Shown here one piece after another: positions 33,812-43,480 of a stretch of 64,000 nucleotides of DNA (position 1 is the stretch's first letter; every line of letters starts with the position of its first letter). Source of the DNA: Furcasterigmium furcatum. Lineage: Eukaryota > Ascomycota > Sordariomycetes > Glomerellales > Plectosphaerellaceae. Location: the NCBI GenBank assembly GCA_001599815.1, contig BCIA01000001.1, positions 996,934 through 1,060,933 of the forward strand, written 5' to 3'. Under the pieces are notes generated by a model that was given only the letters and a program-made list of their open reading frames with translations, had not been told where the DNA came from and did not search any database. Both the position numbers and the translations under genes were made by a program.

Positions 33812-34942
33812 GTTGACTCTGGTGCCTTGAGGTCCAAAGAAGAAAAGAGGAAGGTTGGTGATGATGAGAAAGAACGATGGGAGAGAAGAGCGAGGAGGAG
33901 TCCAGATAAATATGGACGATGTTGACTAGCACCGGCTGCCAGGGTATGTGGTATGGGGTCAGTCAGGACATGAACGCCGAATGTGGCTGACTTAGAGATC
34001 CTTGCGGGGAAAGTATCTTTCCAGAGATTCGCACAAAAGGGATTAGAACCTGGGGCCCCGCGGGAACTCCTCCTGAATGCTGCAGAGCCGGTGCAAGGGG
34101 GGATGTTGGATGACGAGAGCCAGGCGCCGGCCGGGACTTCGAAGACCAGAAACAGGGATTTCTGAGGGTGCGCAGCAGCCACGCGTGGACGGGCGGATGA
34201 GCATTGACACGCGGGTTCAGGGGTCGTGAGTGGAAGTGTCTGTTCCAGAAGCGCGGCCGGCATCCGGGATGCTGTCCTGGTCTTGGCGAGGTCCAACTTC
34301 GGTTTTTTTTCTTGTTCCAACTCGCCCAATGACTAGTATAGCGTTGATCAGCATCCGCGAGTACCGGTGGTCTGCCGGGGCTCAGATGCTTTGTGGGTTG
34401 GTGTGCGGCCGGCTTGGGATTAACCCACAGGGGTATGGCGCCTTGACCCAAGCGTGGGGATGAATGTTTAGCCCGCAACCTTGACAACTGCCGAATGATG
34501 CCAGGATGAACGAACACACCTGAGAGCTGACCTGGGCTCTCGTCATCATTTCTCCGAGGCATTGGCCTGTGGGTTTACTTAATCGTTCTTCCCGACGGTC
34601 ACTTGACTGATCGAATCTGCCTGTGGAACATGGTCTCGGGGCCTCTGTCAACACCGATAGACCGGATGAGTTTACTGAGCATGGGGGTCAGAAGGTTCAT
34701 CAGACCCCAGGGGTAATCACTTAGACTGGCAGTTGGCTGGCGATAGGAAAGATGGTTTCAACTGTCAATCAAAAGGATATGGGGACAAGTGTCAGAGTAT
34801 ATCTCGATTCCATAATATCAATAGCTGATCGCAACTCCGAGACCCGGTCTATAATCAGGCGAGGCTGGGTTCCTGCTTCCGGGAATTTACACAACCGTCA
34901 TGTGAAGCAGATGTCATTACTACTTTTATGTGGTCTGCACGC
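33812..34942. promoter_or_regulatory. qutD upstream region / qutA 3' region
   Basis: This 1,131 bp lies between the qutD start and the qutA stop; both genes are on the minus strand. It should carry the qutD promoter. The best activator-type element is at 34711-34726. The first 100 bp next to the qutD ATG are purine-rich on the plus strand, so CT-rich on the coding strand. No gene is visible. Confidence 0.5.
34711..34726 (+). promoter_or_regulatory. partial QutA-type binding site
   Basis: GGGTAATCACTTAGAC keeps the left half GGRTAA and the TTA start of the right half of the Qa-1F consensus but deviates at the end (GAC instead of TCC). It lies about 900 bp upstream of the qutD start, which is far for fungal promoters. 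It could alternatively be chance. Confidence 0.35.
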
Positions 34943-37000
34943 TCATAAAGGCCCGAATTCCCCTCGCATGTCGGGAAAGTCTGAGCCGGGCGCAAAGCCC
35001 AGGTTCGCCATAAACTGCGGATCCGCGTCCATGTTGTCCGCGCAGTCAAAGGACGCCAATTCGTCCAGAATAGTGTCGTGATCTATCATCAGCTCGGGAT
35101 GGCCGGATAGAAGAGGATGCAGATGTAGTATCGGGCTCATCATGCCGTTCCCGGCGTGCAGGCCTTGGAGGTGGTGGTTGCTGTTTCCAGGGGTAAAGGG
35201 TATTGAGCGTGCCGTGGATGGGCTTGCTGTCGTCGCGGGCCCGAGATACCGACCGCTCTGCGGCTGGTAGGCGTCAAATTGCTCCAAGGGAGTCTGCATC
35301 TGCTGGCTGGACTTGGCAAGGAGATCATCCGCTGAAGCTGGCTGTTGTTGCTGCTGCTGCTGCTGCAGGGCCGGTGGCGTAGGTAAAGATGGCATCTGCC
35401 AGGTCGACTTGAGCTTGGCTAATAGGGAATCCCAACGGTCCTTGTCTTCACCGCCCAAGGACTTTGCTCGCCGATTCGCGATACTCATGTAAGTTACGAG
35501 CAACGGCGACACACCGGGCCCCAGTTGTTGCCAGGAGTTCTCGACTGCTTCCATAAACGTCCACAACAGGGACACCCGGCCGTTCGGGGATAAGGCTATC
35601 GTTGCACCCAGAAATGTCGCCTGTAATAATAACGCCGTGGGCAGCGGCGGAGCTGCGCTCTCCAGGATGGAGTTGCAGAAGGAAAACCGCGAATCAAGCG
35701 AGGCTGCCAGATCAGCGGTCCCCGGTTGGGCGGTCTGGGAGTATCGTCTGTTGATAACCCTGGCAAAGCGACAGAGCTGGTTGAAGCTGCTTAAAGACTG
35801 CGTTGGCCGGGGAATATCTCTGGGCTCGGTTGTCGCAAAGCCAGCCAGCCCTGACCATGTCTCCCACTCTTCAGGCCCGTCCTCGGATAGCATGGACATC
35901 CCGGAGATGGCCGTATCAGTCAGATGTGGCACTTGTCCAACCCGAAGTGACACGAGGGAGTCGAGAAGGAAACAGCCCATGATGGTGCGGGTCTTCTGCG
36001 AATCTGCAGAGCTGTCGCTGTCCTCAAGACTGAGCAACATCCGCACAGCAAGTCCTACCAGCAGCGAGGACATGGTGACATCGTCACGCCCGATGCCAAC
36101 CAGGGACAGCAGAAGGAAGGCATTGGCTTGGTGCAGCTCCGTCCGTTGAGCTGATGTATTTGCTGCCTCGGGTTGTCCCTCGCCAGCTGTGTGGTGGTCG
36201 CCGATGAGGGGAAGGAGACTCCGAGCAGCCTTATAAAGATCCAGCTGGTTCGACCGATTCGCGTCCTGAGCCGAGGCGACAGTAAGGACGGCCCAGAGCT
36301 CAGGGTCCCTGACCTCTTGCGATTGCGTTGTGGTGAGGGCCAGTAACCGGCTTTTGTTGACTATCGGTAGCCACGGATGTGTATAAGTGAAGTATATGTC
36401 TAACAGGCGAGAGACATCGGCTGGTAGTCGGTAGCTCAGTGGCTTTGTCGACGACGAATGCTGACCCAGTTCGGGATCCGTACCGGAATCGTCGTCGGAG
36501 GGATCGTTTGGCGGGGTGGCAGCGCCCTCCTTTCCAGCCAGAAGACGGCCGATCTCCTTGTGCGTCCTGCATTTCCTCCATTTCTGATGCAAGCGGTTGC
36601 CGGCCTCGCTGCGCTTACCGATGGACAGCGCCTCGCGGCCGGCTTCATGCGCCAGCAGCTCGTTCAGCGCTGTTTCCGTGCCGGGATGCCTCTCGAAGAG
36701 CCAGTAGAGGGCAGACTCGAGGGTGCGGATGAGGCCGGTCTGTACGCCCCTCTTCTTGGGAGCCTCGTTGTATGTGCACTCCCGGTCGAGGGAGACGCAG
36801 GAAAAGCACTGAGGCTGGATCCCGTCACACTTCTCTCGTGCGCTGAGGCGGGTCAGTGATGCGCCAAACCGACAACCTGGTGACTACTGGATGTCTTACT
36901 TTCTGCATTGATCGCAGGCGCGTGAGACGCGCTGCCTCTTGGGGGCGCTTGATGCTGGGTTGGCCTCGGCATCGTTCGGTTTGCGCTTCGAAGGCGGCAT
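34943..37000 (-). CDS. qutA: quinate pathway activator, Zn2Cys6 (QutA)
   Basis: QutA (qa-1F in Neurospora) is the DNA-binding transcriptional activator of the quinate genes. Exons 37000-36900 and 36842-34943 join to 666 residues; the intron is 57 nt (GTAAGA to CTCAG). The Zn2Cys6 cluster uses Cys29, 32, 39, 46, 49 and 56 (CDQCRNAREKCDG, then CFSCVSLDREC), followed by the linker YNEAPKKRGVQTG. The middle contains the fungal-TF domain (YFTYTHPWLPIVNKSRLLAL, DPELWAVLTVASAQ). A Gln-rich segment and an acidic end (FDCADNMDADPQFMANLGFAPGSDF) look like activation regions. It is shorter than the roughly 820 residues I recall for QUTA/Qa-1F. It is divergent from the repressor gene. Confidence 0.93.
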
Positions 37001-37759
37001 GCTATCCGGCTGTGTCTGTCTGTGGGAGATGCTACGCGACCAGAGTCTCGGTCTTTCTCATGCCAGAGCGCAAGCATTGATCTGTCGCGGCGGCATTGCG
37101 AAGCAGTCTGGTTGCGCTGGTGATGTGCCAGGATGGCAACGAGACGAGGGGTTGTGACGTTGATGGCGTACGAGGAGTGTTCGGGGCAGACGGACTTGGG
37201 GTTGCGACTAGGTCGACGGGACGCGCGAGGCCGGCGTGATGGCCGAGCGAGCGCGGTCAACAGGGCGCCCTGTTGCTCGCTGGAGGGCACCTGGAGAGGA
37301 CTCCGCGCGGGGAGACGCCAGGGGCATTAGCCCTGAGTCCGGGGAAGCTCAGGCGCTGAAAGAGGAGTCGTTGGGGAATGTAGGGGTCTCTCGTCCCTGG
37401 GAAATGTCAGCACGAAAGGTACCTCAACTGACTCGTGGCGGGGCTAATAGATACTCGTGATAACGTGAAGACCCCCGTCACTTAGAGGTACTCCTTTTGG
37501 GGATAAACACTTAGCCATGTACTGCCTCCACAACAGGGATCATCGGAGAATGGGCCGAGGGCAGTCGGCATCAGTCCCCAGACTCGTCGCCTGCCCCTCG
37601 CTCCAGCTTCACCCCATACAGACCTGCAACCTGACGACTGAGAGAGCTCGTGACTGACCGACTGAGTCAAGCTGCGACAGCCTTCGCCGCGGCTCATCCC
37701 TGACGCCAACCCTAGATGTCTTCACCTCCAGCGTCCAACGACAGATTCGCGCCGCGGCA
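37001..37759. promoter_or_regulatory. divergent promoter between qutA and qutR
   Basis: This 759 bp separates the activator and repressor start codons. It contains a near-consensus QutA site at 37501-37516, which suggests the activator controls both regulatory genes. The remainder shows no gene. Confidence 0.55.
37501..37516 (+). promoter_or_regulatory. QutA (Qa-1F-type) binding site
   Basis: GGATAAACACTTAGCC matches GGRTAARYRYTTATCC at 15 of 16 positions; only the T in TTATCC is changed to G. It lies 244 bp upstream of the qutR start and about 500 bp upstream of the qutA start. Activator autoregulation is established in Neurospora, so the position makes sense. Confidence 0.62.
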
Positions 37760-40507
37760 ATGGCGACAGCTGGAGTAAAGCGGCCGTTCGGGGCCTTGGA
37801 AGGCGACGGCGATGCGCAACACCACGGAGGAAAGACGGCACGGGTGGACGAATTCCACGTCCCTCGCTCCAAGAACCACACACCGGTGGACGTGGAGAGA
37901 ATCCTCAATCATGAATCCATCTCTGCCGCCTGGTCGCGCAACGGCACCGAAAGCCCGTCAGTGGCCGTGAGCCGCTCGAGGGAGCCGACGCCTGTGCCGG
38001 CGGCCACGACAACGACGACGACAACACCGACATACCGACCGAGCCCGCCCCCGGCATTCCCTGCCGATACCTCAATCGTCCTCACAGGCATTCGGGGCGC
38101 CGGGAAATCGACACTGGCCATCATCGCATCGACAGCCATGAAACGGAGGGTGGTCGACTGCGAAAAGGCATTCCAGACAGCAACTGGGTCGACGAGCTGG
38201 GCCTACAAGCGCCAGAACGGCTCGGTCGACTGCCACAGACGCCAAGCAGAGGTTCTCAAGGACATCCTGTCCACTAACTCGAAGCAGTGCCTCATTGTGT
38301 GCTCGTGGATGGAACGCTCAGTCCAGAGCCTGCTTCGGGACTTCTCCCGCTCCCACCCGGTGGTCCTCATCCTCCGAGATGCCAAGGCTATCCAGGAGCA
38401 CCTGAGGATAGAGGACGAGGAGAAGACACAGAGCCTTCTGAGTGCTAGCAGCGCCATCTTCCGCGGCTGCAGCAACCTCGAGTTCTTCAACGTCTCCGAG
38501 TCGCAGGGAGATCACATGGAGAACGACGCCGAGACGACCAACGGAACGCAGCGTGCGCCAAAGTCGCCGGCACCTTATCTGACGCTGAAGAGGGCAGAGA
38601 GACACTTCCTCAAGTTCCTCTCCCTGATGATGCCCACTGGGTCCATCCCTTTCATCGAATCCGCGTTTCCCCTGGCCTCAATTCCCACCGAGGGCCGGCG
38701 CTTCACCTATGCCCTGTCTGTACCGTTGTCCAAACTGCTCCGGGACGAGGTCGAGATCCAGGACTTGGAGACCGGCGCGGATGCCATCGAAATCGTCGTG
38801 GACACGATCGCCTCCAAAGGCGCGGAGACACCGAGCAATAGTTCAAATATCGACTCGGACAGGCTGAGCGAGATAGCGAGGGCGATCGGCTCAATACGAC
38901 GGAACACCGTGATCCCCATCATTTACCACGTTCAGTTCCCCAGTTCGGCAGCAGATGCCCGGTCGGCAGAGGCCTTGTACATGGAGTACCTGCTCTGCGG
39001 CCTGAGGCTGGCCCCCGAATATCTCACCGTGGATCTCCGTCTTGGGGACTACGAGGTGTCGTCGATCGCGGCCTTTAAGAGAAAGTCCAGGATCATCGGG
39101 CACTACACCAGCCTTGCGTCCGAGCAGAGGACATGGAGAGATCCGGTTTGGATGACACAGTACCAACGGGCATGGACGAACGGCTGCGATGTTGCACGAC
39201 TCATTAAGCCCGTGGCGGCCGTCAAGGACAACTTCGACGTCAACGGGTTCAAGGCCCAGGTTGAGTCCATGGAGGGAAGGAAAATTCCTCTGATTGCATA
39301 CAATTCGGGCTCTCGGGGACGGCACTCGGCCTGCATGAATCACATCCTCACCAGCGTCGCCGTCGATCCCATCACCGACCTCACATCCGAGGACTTGGGC
39401 CAGCCTCAGATCACGGCGCGGCAAGCAACAGAGGCCTTGTATGGCTCGTTTTTGTTTGACCCCATGAAGCTCTACGTATTTGGCGCTCACGTCGACTATT
39501 CACTCTCTCCTGCCATGCACAATGCGGCTTTTGCGGGCCTCGGCATCCCGCACCACTACCGCCCTTACTCGACGCCCACGCTGCGCGGCCTCAAGGAGCT
39601 CATCGAAGACCCTTACTTTGCCGGGGCATCCGTCGGCCTGCCTTTCAAGGTCGAGAGTATCATCTTGACGCACAGCCTCAGTCCCCATGCACGTGCCATA
39701 GGGGCCATCAACACTCTAATCCCCGTCCGCCGCCTCAACCCCGACGGCAGCATCCCTCACGACGAGCAGCTGTTCAACTGCCGCAACCGAGCCGGCCCCG
39801 TACGCGCCCTCTACGGCGACAACACGGACTGGGTGGGCATCAGAGCCTGCATACGAAGGGGCCTCTCGCCCGCCAACGCCGTCCGCCCAACAAGCTGCGG
39901 CCTGGTGATCGGCGCCGGCGGCATGGCCCGCGCAGCCGTCTACGCCATGCTTCAGCTGGGCGTCCAGAACATTGTGATACACAACCGGACAGTCGCCAAC
40001 GCCGAGAAGCTGGCCGAGCACTTCAGCCAGCTCTTCGCCCGCCACGACCTTCCGCTCCTGAGCACCTGGTCCGACACGCCCACCCGGTTCCACGTCGTCA
40101 AGGACCTCGACGAGCCGTGGCCGGCGGGCTGGCGCAAGCCGACGATGATCGTGTTCTCCATCCCGAACCACAGCATCGGCGACGTGCCGGCGCCGAACTT
40201 CAAGGCGCCCGAGTCGTGGTTCGGCAGCCCGACGGGCGGCGTCCTCATCGACCTGGGCTACAAGACCCTCGACACGCCCATCCTCGCCCAGGCCAGGGCC
40301 CTGTCACACAAGGGATGGGTCACCCTGGACGGCCTCGACCTGCTGCCCGAGCAGGGCTTCGCGCAGTTCGAGCTCTTCACGGGGAGGAGGGCGCCGCGGC
40401 GGCTGATGCGGAAGCGCGCCCTGAGGGCCTACACCGACGAGCAGGGCCGGTCGAACCTGGCCCAGCTGCAGCCGAGACTGCACAGCATCACGGAGCAGGA
40501 ACCGTAG
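37760..40507 (+). CDS. qutR: quinate repressor (AROM-like, QutR)
   Basis: QutR (qa-1S in Neurospora) represses the pathway by acting on the activator. It derives from the last three domains of the pentafunctional AROM protein. The single exon encodes 915 residues, close to the Aspergillus repressor. After a polar, Thr-rich N-terminus comes a shikimate-kinase-like domain with P-loop GIRGAGKST (110-118). A type I dehydroquinase-like domain covers roughly 290-540. A shikimate-dehydrogenase-like domain runs from about 570 (KLYVFGAHVDYSLSPAMHNA, GASVGLPFKVES, GDNTDWVGIR, LVIGAGGMARAAVYAML). The dehydrogenase-like loop reads SVGLPFK where active enzymes usually have SVTxPxK, consistent with a sensor rather than an enzyme. 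It is convergent with the MFS exporter gene. Confidence 0.95.
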   Translation: MATAGVKRPFGALEGDGDAQHHGGKTARVDEFHVPRSKNHTPVDVERILNHESISAAWSRNGTESPSVAVSRSREPTPVPAATTTTTTTPTYRPSPPPAFPADTSIVLTGIRGAGKSTLAIIASTAMKRRVVDCEKAFQTATGSTSWAYKRQNGSVDCHRRQAEVLKDILSTNSKQCLIVCSWMERSVQSLLRDFSRSHPVVLILRDAKAIQEHLRIEDEEKTQSLLSASSAIFRGCSNLEFFNVSESQGDHMENDAETTNGTQRAPKSPAPYLTLKRAERHFLKFLSLMMPTGSIPFIESAFPLASIPTEGRRFTYALSVPLSKLLRDEVEIQDLETGADAIEIVVDTIASKGAETPSNSSNIDSDRLSEIARAIGSIRRNTVIPIIYHVQFPSSAADARSAEALYMEYLLCGLRLAPEYLTVDLRLGDYEVSSIAAFKRKSRIIGHYTSLASEQRTWRDPVWMTQYQRAWTNGCDVARLIKPVAAVKDNFDVNGFKAQVESMEGRKIPLIAYNSGSRGRHSACMNHILTSVAVDPITDLTSEDLGQPQITARQATEALYGSFLFDPMKLYVFGAHVDYSLSPAMHNAAFAGLGIPHHYRPYSTPTLRGLKELIEDPYFAGASVGLPFKVESIILTHSLSPHARAIGAINTLIPVRRLNPDGSIPHDEQLFNCRNRAGPVRALYGDNTDWVGIRACIRRGLSPANAVRPTSCGLVIGAGGMARAAVYAMLQLGVQNIVIHNRTVANAEKLAEHFSQLFARHDLPLLSTWSDTPTRFHVVKDLDEPWPAGWRKPTMIVFSIPNHSIGDVPAPNFKAPESWFGSPTGGVLIDLGYKTLDTPILAQARALSHKGWVTLDGLDLLPEQGFAQFELFTGRRAPRRLMRKRALRAYTDEQGRSNLAQLQPRLHSITEQEP

Positions 40508-40767
40508 TTTACGAGTCTTTCACCGAGCGGCGCATGGGACACTACTCACTGGTGGTTCGGGGCGGCGGCGGCTTTTACTCGCGAGCGAGTCGATTGCAAA
40601 ATGGGATCTGGGCTGGCGTTTTTTTTTGGGGGACGGCGTAGATAAATGAAGTATAATCGACTATATGAAACTAAAGGCTGCTATGATATGTGGTGACCTG
40701 AACGCCTAACATTGAACATGTCCAACATGCTTGTATTTTCTGACCGCCGCTCCGACCTCCAACTTAC

Positions 40768-42594
40768 CTACCTAGGTACTTCCTCATTGCCCGCACCCGG
40801 GGCCTCCCGCCGGTCCCGGCTCCGCAGCGTCTTCAGCCCCGTCCTGTGCTCCTTGTGGTCCTTGCTCAGGCTCTGCTGCTTGATGAACATGCTCGTGATG
40901 AGGCCGAGGCCCGCGAACGCCACGTAGACGACGAACATGACGCGCATGCCGGTGAGGTACGCGCCGCGGGCGATGCGGCCCTCCTCGCCGCCCAGGCCGG
41001 CGACGACGCGCACGTTGGAGGCGGCGCTGGAGCCGGACAGGGCGGCGGCGAGGTCGGGGCTGAGCGTCTCGCGCAGGTAGGGGCCCTGGTTCTCCATCTC
41101 GTTGTTGAAGATGACGCCGCCGATGACGACGGAGATGGAGGTGGCCATCTGGCGAATGAAGCCGAAGGTGGCGGTTGCGGAGGCGATGTCGCGGGGGTCG
41201 ACGTTGGTCTGGACGGCGATGAGGGGGGACTGGAAGTTGGGTCCGATGCCGATGCCGGCGATGATCTGGTAGATGACGATCTTTGTGAAGTTCTCGGAGG
41301 CGGGGAGGTCGTAGAAGAGGCCGAAGCCGAGGGTGGTGATGGCCATGCCGCCGCTGATGAGGTAGAAGTAGTTGCCGGTCTTGCGGATGATGAAGCCGGC
41401 GGCGGCGGAGACGAGGGAGAGCGAGATGACGTAGGGCAGGAGGTAGACGCCGGAGAGGAGGGAGCCGACGGCGAGGACGCCCTGGAAGTAGAGGGGGAGC
41501 CAGTAGCTGCCGGAGATGAAGACGAAGGCGTGGCAGAAGGAGGTGACGAAGGAGGCGATGTTGGAGCGGTTGGCGAAGAGCTGAAGGGGCATGATAGGGT
41601 ACTTTGCGAACTTTGCCTCCTGGACGATGAACAGGCCGATGGTGATGACGCCGAAGAGGATGAGGCAGATGACGGTGGGCGAGTTCCAGGGGTGGGAGAC
41701 GCCGCCGAACTCGAGGCCGAAGAGGAACATTACTGTTCCGCCGATGATGAGGAGGCTGCCGAGCCAGTCGATGGCCTTGAGGCCCTGCTTCACGGGGGTC
41801 CGGGGGTTGTGAAGCTTGAGGACGAAGAAGAGGACGATGATGCCGACGCCCGAGATGGGCAGGTTGATGTAGAAGCACCAGCGCCAGCTAACCTGCTCGG
41901 TGAAGACGCCGCCGATGACGGGGCCGATGGCGGACGCGAAGGCCCAGACGACGCCGACGAGGCCGAAGTAGACGCCGCGCTCGCGCATGGAGAAGAGGTC
42001 GCTGATGCAGATGTTGACGAGCACGATGATGCCGCCGCCGCCGATGCCCTGGATGGCGCGGGCGCCGATAAGCATGCCCATGTTGACGGCGACGCCGCAC
42101 AGCAGGGAGCCGACCCAGAAGACGCCCACGGCGGCCAGAAGGACGCCTTTCCTCCCGAAGATGTCGCTGACCTTGCTCCAGGTCGGGACGCAGGCGGCGT
42201 TGCCGAGGAGGAACGCGGAGCCGATCCAGACATAGCCGGCGGTGGACTGGAACTCCTCCGATATCGTGGGGATCGCCGTCGCAACGATGGTGACATCAAG
42301 GGCTGCCAGGAAGAGCGCGGCGCATAGCGAGGCGACGATCAGCGTGGTCTCGAGCTTGGTCCTCTGTGTTTCCGGCTCGGCTTCCTCCGTGGGCCGTGGT
42401 TCTTGTGTCGTCGGTCCTTGGTCCGTACATGTATCTGTGGTGTCGTCGCGACTGCTGAGGGCGCTGCGGTCCACCTCCGTCTCTGTCTCTTTCTCGCCCG
42501 GAAGCTTCACCACGTCTCCGGTTGGCGTGTCGGCGTAGCGTTCGACATCGACGGCCTTTTCGTCAAAGTCTCTGGAGGGGCGTTGTGCGACCAT
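40768..42594 (-). CDS. MFS drug/toxin exporter, DHA2 (14-TM) type
   Basis: This single-exon gene encodes 608 residues. After an 80-residue polar cytoplasmic N-terminus come about 14 hydrophobic helices, the first in LETTLIVASLCAALFLAALD. Family motifs are LDVTIVATAIPTI (motif D1 type), KVSDIFGRKGVLL (motif A), GARAIQGIGGGGIIVL (motif B type) and VWAFASAIGPVIGGVFTEQV (motif C, marking an antiporter). These place it in the drug:H+ antiporter-2 group that exports toxins, azoles or secondary metabolites; the substrate cannot be read from sequence. The C-terminal tail is basic (DHKEHRTGLKTLRSRDRR). It is tail-to-tail with qutR and upstream of no biosynthetic core gene, so a role in phenolic tolerance is only a guess. 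Confidence 0.92.
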   Translation of the reverse strand: MVAQRPSRDFDEKAVDVERYADTPTGDVVKLPGEKETETEVDRSALSSRDDTTDTCTDQGPTTQEPRPTEEAEPETQRTKLETTLIVASLCAALFLAALDVTIVATAIPTISEEFQSTAGYVWIGSAFLLGNAACVPTWSKVSDIFGRKGVLLAAVGVFWVGSLLCGVAVNMGMLIGARAIQGIGGGGIIVLVNICISDLFSMRERGVYFGLVGVVWAFASAIGPVIGGVFTEQVSWRWCFYINLPISGVGIIVLFFVLKLHNPRTPVKQGLKAIDWLGSLLIIGGTVMFLFGLEFGGVSHPWNSPTVICLILFGVITIGLFIVQEAKFAKYPIMPLQLFANRSNIASFVTSFCHAFVFISGSYWLPLYFQGVLAVGSLLSGVYLLPYVISLSLVSAAAGFIIRKTGNYFYLISGGMAITTLGFGLFYDLPASENFTKIVIYQIIAGIGIGPNFQSPLIAVQTNVDPRDIASATATFGFIRQMATSISVVIGGVIFNNEMENQGPYLRETLSPDLAAALSGSSAASNVRVVAGLGGEEGRIARGAYLTGMRVMFVVYVAFAGLGLITSMFIKQQSLSKDHKEHRTGLKTLRSRDRREAPGAGNEEVPR

Positions 42595-43480
42595 GTTGTG
42601 CTATTCGAGCTGGCCGCGGGGGCTTCAGGAGCGGCCTGACACTGCTACTGTTGTACTCTGTGTGATCTGGAATCTCACTGGGGTCGCGTGCCAAGATGGA
42701 TGACAAGTAGGGCGTAAGCTGACAGCAGTCTGGTCGGTCTCGTCAGGGAGGATGCGCTGGGTTCTCTGCAGGCGGCATTATGCTATTTCTAACAAGAGAC
42801 CTGGGTCCGTCGGGGACGTATTCGTAAGTACGAAAGTTAGAAGTCTGGTCGAGGAGTCATCGGGGAGGAGGAAAAGCGAAAAGACCGGGCCGTTCATCGT
42901 GAAAAAAGAATTAGTTACATAAAAAGATGATCGACAAGGATCTTAAAGCCGGGGTCGAGGCAGAGATGTGCATGCGCCCCGGACATCCATCACCAGCTTA
43001 AGCGGACCTCGACCTGCCTGTTTGCGCATGGCGCTCCCTGGGGATCTCTCCGAGTGGTGACGCCGATGACCTCTGCAGTTGTCCCGGCGCGTTCCCGTGC
43101 CGTGTTTCCCGGGTGTGTTAGTTGGTATGGGGGATGGATGGAGGCCGGAATCGGGGGTGACTGGCGGCCTTGTCTCAGTGGATTAATAATGCACTGAGGG
43201 GCGGGGACCACTCAGGGCGCCTTCAGGGGCTCCACTGGCGCGCTGCCATGTGCCCATCGCGTGTGTCGGCTCGGAACTCGGCCGGGGCCGAAAGCCGCTC
43301 GGAAGAGGCCCGGAGCAGTAACAAAGGCCGTGCGTATTCCCTACTATCGAGGGTCAACAGGGGATGCCATCACTCCCAAGACAATCTCTCTGTTCACAAA
43401 ATCGGGAAGAGTTCATAGTCGCTTCTCGTCATTCGGCCCTTCAAGTTGTCCGGGGGCCGCGCCGGCCTCCTGCTACCGGG
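42595..43480. other. upstream region of the MFS exporter gene
   Basis: These 886 bp lie between the exporter start and the 3' end of the CFEM receptor gene, both on the minus strand. They should carry the exporter promoter. The AAAAAAGAATTAG-type stretch near 42900 is AT-rich. No gene is visible. Confidence 0.45.

Noticed and set aside
40846..42327. 493-codon plus-strand frame opposite the MFS exporter
   Set aside because: It is the complement of a biased membrane-protein gene; the product is an Asp/Glu/Ala/Gly-rich low-complexity string.
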